Of a DNA stretch of 64,000 bases, positions 62,201-64,000 are shown piece by piece. The notes under the pieces were generated by a model. The model searched no databases. It saw nothing but the letters and a program-made list of their open reading frames with translations, and was not told where the DNA came from. The translations under genes were made by a program, and so were the position numbers. Source of the stretch: JAIROC01 sp031553535 (lineage in GTDB: Bacteria; Bacteroidota; Bacteroidia; Bacteroidales; WCHB1-69); the NCBI GenBank assembly GCA_031553535.1, contig JAVBLM010000010.1, forward strand, positions 51,078 through 115,077. Reading direction: 5' to 3'. How positions within the stretch are numbered: position 1 is the first letter of the stretch; each line of letters starts with the position of its first letter.

Positions 62201-64000
62201 GTTATATCTTCTGGGATAGTTTAACTACCAAAGATTACGGTTGTGACAGTATACATAAACTACACTTTACAGTTACATTAAGCTATTTCTTCAACGATAC
62301 CTTAATAACCTGTCAGAATTCAACTATCAACTGGCATAATCAACTAATAAATACACCTGACACAGGAACATTTATTTTCTGGGATAGTTTAACAGCTCAA
62401 AATTACAGTTGTGATAGTGTTCACATGCTGACACTCATTGTCAAGCCAACCTATTTTATTAATGATACGCTCATAGCCTGTCAGAATTCAATTGACAGTT
62501 GGCATAACAAGCCGTTACCAACAACTACAGCGGGAACGTTTATTCTTTGGGACAGCCTCAAAACCGTAGATTACGGCTGTGACAGTATACATAAATTAAA
62601 CCTTATCGTTACACCAACCTATTTCTTTAACGATACTATAATAACCTGTCAGAATGCAACCGGGAACTGGCATAATCAACAACTACCGACATCTGCCACA
62701 GGAACGTTTATTCTTTGGGATAGTCTCACAACTACCGATTATGGCTGTGACAGCATCTATAAACTAAATCTTATTGTCACACCAACCTATTTCTTTAACG
62801 ATACCTTAATAACTTGCCAGAATTCAATTGCCAACTGGCATAACAAGCTGCTGGCAACATCTACCGCAGGAACTTTTATCGCATGGGATAGTTTAACAAC
62901 AAAAGATTACGGTTGTGATAGTATCTATAAACTAAACCTTATCGTTACGCCAACTTATTTCTTTAACGATACTATAATAACCTGTCAGAACTCTACTGTT
63001 AACTGGCATAATAAAACAATAAATACTCCCAATGCAGGAACGTTTATTTTCTGGGACAGCTTAACTACCAATGATTACAACTGCGACAGCATTTACAAAC
63101 TAAACCTTGTTATTACGCCAACCTATTTCTTTAACGATACTATAATAACCTGTCAGAATGCAACCGGTAATTGGCATAACCAACAACTGCCGACAGCTAC
63201 ACCGGGAATGTTTATTCTTTGGGACAGTCTCACAACTACAGATTATGGTTGTGACAGTATCTATAAACTAAGCCTTATAGTTACACCGGTCTATTTCTTT
63301 AACGATACCTTAACAACCTGCCAGAACGCAACTATTAACTGGCATAGTAAACCAATAAACACATCTATTGCAGGAACGTTTATCGTATGGGATAGTTTAA
63401 CAACAAAAGATTACGGTTGTGATAGTATCTATAAACTAAACCTTACCGTTACGCCAACCTATTTCTTTAATGATACGCTAACAACCTGTCAGAACTCAAC
63501 TATCAGCTGGCATAATCAACAAATAAATACTCCCAATGCAGGAACGTTTATTTTCTGGGACAGCTTAACTACCAATGATTACAGTTGTGATAGCATTTAC
63601 AAGCTCAACCTTATCGTTAAACCGACTTATTTCTTTAACGATACCTTAATAACCTGCCAGAATGCAACCGGGAACTGGCATAACCAACAACTACCGACAT
63701 CTACACCGGGAACGTTTATTCTTTGGGATAGTCTCACAACTACAGATTATAGTTGTGACAGTATCTATAAATTAAGCCTTATAGTTACACCGGTCTATTC
63801 CTTTAACGATACCTTAACAACTTGTCAGAACTCAACTGTTAACTGGCATAACAGGCAGCTACCGACAGCTACACCGGGGATTTTTATTCTTTGGGATAGT
63901 TTATCTACCAAAGGTTATGGCTGCGACAGTATCTATAAACTAAACCTTACCGTTACGCCAACCTATTTCTTTAATGATACGCTAACAACCTGTCAGAACT
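59290..64000 (+). CDS. Large IgGFc-binding-domain surface protein with 56-residue tandem repeats (3' end outside window)
   Basis: The frame from the ATG at 59290 stays open for 1570 codons to the window edge. The signal peptide is MRNSFKIIFFLFIYMCVTIQ...YAQ. Residues about 30-460 resemble the IgGFc-binding N-terminal domain (DNYIIQCYDPSSKSAS, AFIIIATENNTIVDITP, ARNCKKIAVFNGN, DHIFEQAMPPMYWGNKFAIT). A PKD-like segment (VQWNLGNGT) and degenerate repeats follow, and from residue 717 come regular 56-residue repeats with consensus features PTYFFNDTL, CQN(A/S)T, WHN, GTFI.WDSLTT and CDSI(Y/H)KL. Each repeat has two cysteines. A C-terminal T9SS sorting domain is expected beyond the edge but cannot be seen. 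Likely a long cell-surface stalk or adhesin. GCDSI-type repeats occur in other Bacteroidota surface proteins; IgG binding should not be assumed. Confidence 0.88.
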   Translation, partial: MRNSFKIIFFLFIYMCVTIQSTYIYAQVPSTEGKEFFLSFMQNGYRSCTGSSSYEAISCIISARRSCSGTISNPNTNWSINFNVAANGITNITIPYNYAYSTNSEVIENLGLVVSSTDTISLYIANEATNSFDAANVLPTGTLGDNYIIQCYDPSSKSASSTCSGNVKSAFIIIATENNTIVDITPSCATSAGKAANSTITVTLKRGQSYQVISKNRGTTGNLSGSVVKARNCKKIAVFNGNILTGVPITQTNGYDHIFEQAMPPMYWGNKFAITGSKTRKGDFIRVTAANNNTQIKINGTLQATINARNTYEFFLSDSSCYIETSEPSAVYLYQTTSEYDNSTDGDPSMVWITPVEQQMKEITFGTFTAHNTINNHYVNIVTSTSDLSSITLDGINIGNQFRPLTGNPALSYAQVDIPHGTHTIRSNTGFTAHVYGFGYVKGYAYTVGSSAVPLTGNIMVNGTDILSSSIANSKYYCLDDTLGFKLNVNYEYTSVQWNLGNGTVIQAGDTTSSPYKNPGLYTIRAIVKLKFANCEGNLYDTIQGYLNIVGVRDTIRDTTCYNTNYIKHGFNIHALNDTIAINIAKDRYGCDSITTLYLSIADTCILTFYDTITLGGSYAKHGFNLPPDSLNYIGTSFYSETYLNRFSCDSTHQLYLTVVPTYLFEDTIILCQHTDSIWRNFVLETSSIGDYIVWDSLKTVIWNSDSIYKLNLTVNPVYYFYDTIISCQDANVSWHDKQLTTSSAGEFIFYDSLKTADCNCDSIHKLNLIVKPTYFFNDTLITCQNATVNWHNQLINTPDTGTFIFWDSLTTYDYSCDSIHMLSLVVKPTYLFNDTLITCQNATVTWHNKSINTPDTGTFVFWDSLTTSDYSCDSIYMLSLVVKPTYLLNDTLTTCQNSTVTWHNQLINTPNAGTFIFWDSLTTKDHGCDSIHKLNLIVTPTYFFNDTLTACQNATIEWHNQQLPTSTSGSYIFWDSLTTKDYGCDSIHKLHFTVTLSYFFNDTLITCQNSTINWHNQLINTPDTGTFIFWDSLTAQNYSCDSVHMLTLIVKPTYFINDTLIACQNSIDSWHNKPLPTTTAGTFILWDSLKTVDYGCDSIHKLNLIVTPTYFFNDTIITCQNATGNWHNQQLPTSATGTFILWDSLTTTDYGCDSIYKLNLIVTPTYFFNDTLITCQNSIANWHNKLLATSTAGTFIAWDSLTTKDYGCDSIYKLNLIVTPTYFFNDTIITCQNSTVNWHNKTINTPNAGTFIFWDSLTTNDYNCDSIYKLNLVITPTYFFNDTIITCQNATGNWHNQQLPTATPGMFILWDSLTTTDYGCDSIYKLSLIVTPVYFFNDTLTTCQNATINWHSKPINTSIAGTFIVWDSLTTKDYGCDSIYKLNLTVTPTYFFNDTLTTCQNSTISWHNQQINTPNAGTFIFWDSLTTNDYSCDSIYKLNLIVKPTYFFNDTLITCQNATGNWHNQQLPTSTPGTFILWDSLTTTDYSCDSIYKLSLIVTPVYSFNDTLTTCQNSTVNWHNRQLPTATPGIFILWDSLSTKGYGCDSIYKLNLTVTPTYFFNDTLTTCQN
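61270..64000 (+). repeat. 168-bp (56-residue) tandem repeat array with 504-bp higher-order period
   Basis: Units start every 168 bases at 61270 (degenerate), 61438, 61606, 61774, 61942, 62110, 62278, 62446, 62614, 62782, 62950, 63118, 63286, 63454, 63622, 63790 and 63958 (cut by the edge). From 62614 on, units repeat in threes: those at 62614, 63118 and 63622 share CQNATGNWHNQQLPT; those at 63286 and 63790 share PVY; those at 62950 and 63454 share INTPNAGTFIFWDSLTTNDY; and the unit at 63958 begins exactly as the one at 63454. This indicates duplication of three-unit blocks. Confidence 0.93.

Noticed and set aside
61270..64000. Diversity-generating retroelement or phase-variable target
   Set aside because: No reverse transcriptase or template repeat is seen, and variation among units fits block duplication and drift.

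Overview
The window reads as a chromosomal segment of an anaerobic member of the Bacteroidota, most likely Bacteroidales. The evidence is type IX secretion (T9SS) sorting domains of both type A and type B, a type-B protein with SprB-like repeats, a DUF6261-like protein, many TAnnTTTG promoter -7 boxes, an AT-rich composition with almost no Shine-Dalgarno sequences, an [FeFe]-hydrogenase-like protein and phosphate acetyltransferase. I see no rRNA, tRNA, CRISPR array, transposase or phage genes. Species cannot be named from the sequence.

Layout. 1-3.4 kb (minus strand): a five-gene operon of DRTGG protein, HATPase, [FeFe]-hydrogenase-like iron-sulfur protein, second DRTGG protein and PHP phosphoesterase; it looks like a redox or H2 sensing unit and probably continues past the left edge. 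3.6-9.5 kb: a TetR regulator and a 1424-residue 2-hydroxyacyl-CoA dehydratase activase-type protein, each preceded by two copies of one palindromic operator, then a second TetR gene. 9.6-11.9 kb: a small membrane protein and a LytS/LytTR two-component pair. 12.2-15.8 kb: a small lipoprotein and an AsmA-family protein. 15.9-17.2 kb: a DUF6261-like gene whose apparent leader holds a 42-bp hairpin repeat array. 18.1-23.6 kb: a complete RND efflux operon. 23.6-24.4 kb: a zeta-toxin-like kinase with a small partner.

24.8-45.4 kb is a tandem duplication of a two-gene module: a membrane-spanning TPR/helix-turn-helix regulator followed by a giant T9SS-exported beta-helix protein of about 2550 residues, then an identical terminator and a foldback (MITE-like) element. 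Both copies keep a pair of TTTGTCA-N10-CTGC boxes, 22 bp apart, between regulator and giant gene, suggesting that each regulator controls its neighbouring surface protein.

45.4-59 kb is mostly housekeeping: a PLP aminotransferase, an EF-G paralogue lacking the catalytic histidine of the GTPase centre (EF-G2 type), a PepSY-like secreted protein, Pta, aspartate kinase, a 1643-residue SprB/PKD T9SS type-B protein and a secreted endonuclease/exonuclease/phosphatase-family protein. From 59,290 an open reading frame runs off the right edge; it encodes an IgGFc-binding-domain surface protein with at least 15 tandem 56-residue repeats, the later ones organised in a 504-bp higher-order period.

The most unusual signals are the duplicated regulator/giant-protein module with its shared box pair, the hairpin-array leader of the DUF6261-like gene, two further dyad-rich repeat arrays of unrelated sequence, and the higher-order repeat structure of the terminal adhesin. 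Domain names come from reading motifs by eye; no database search was possible.
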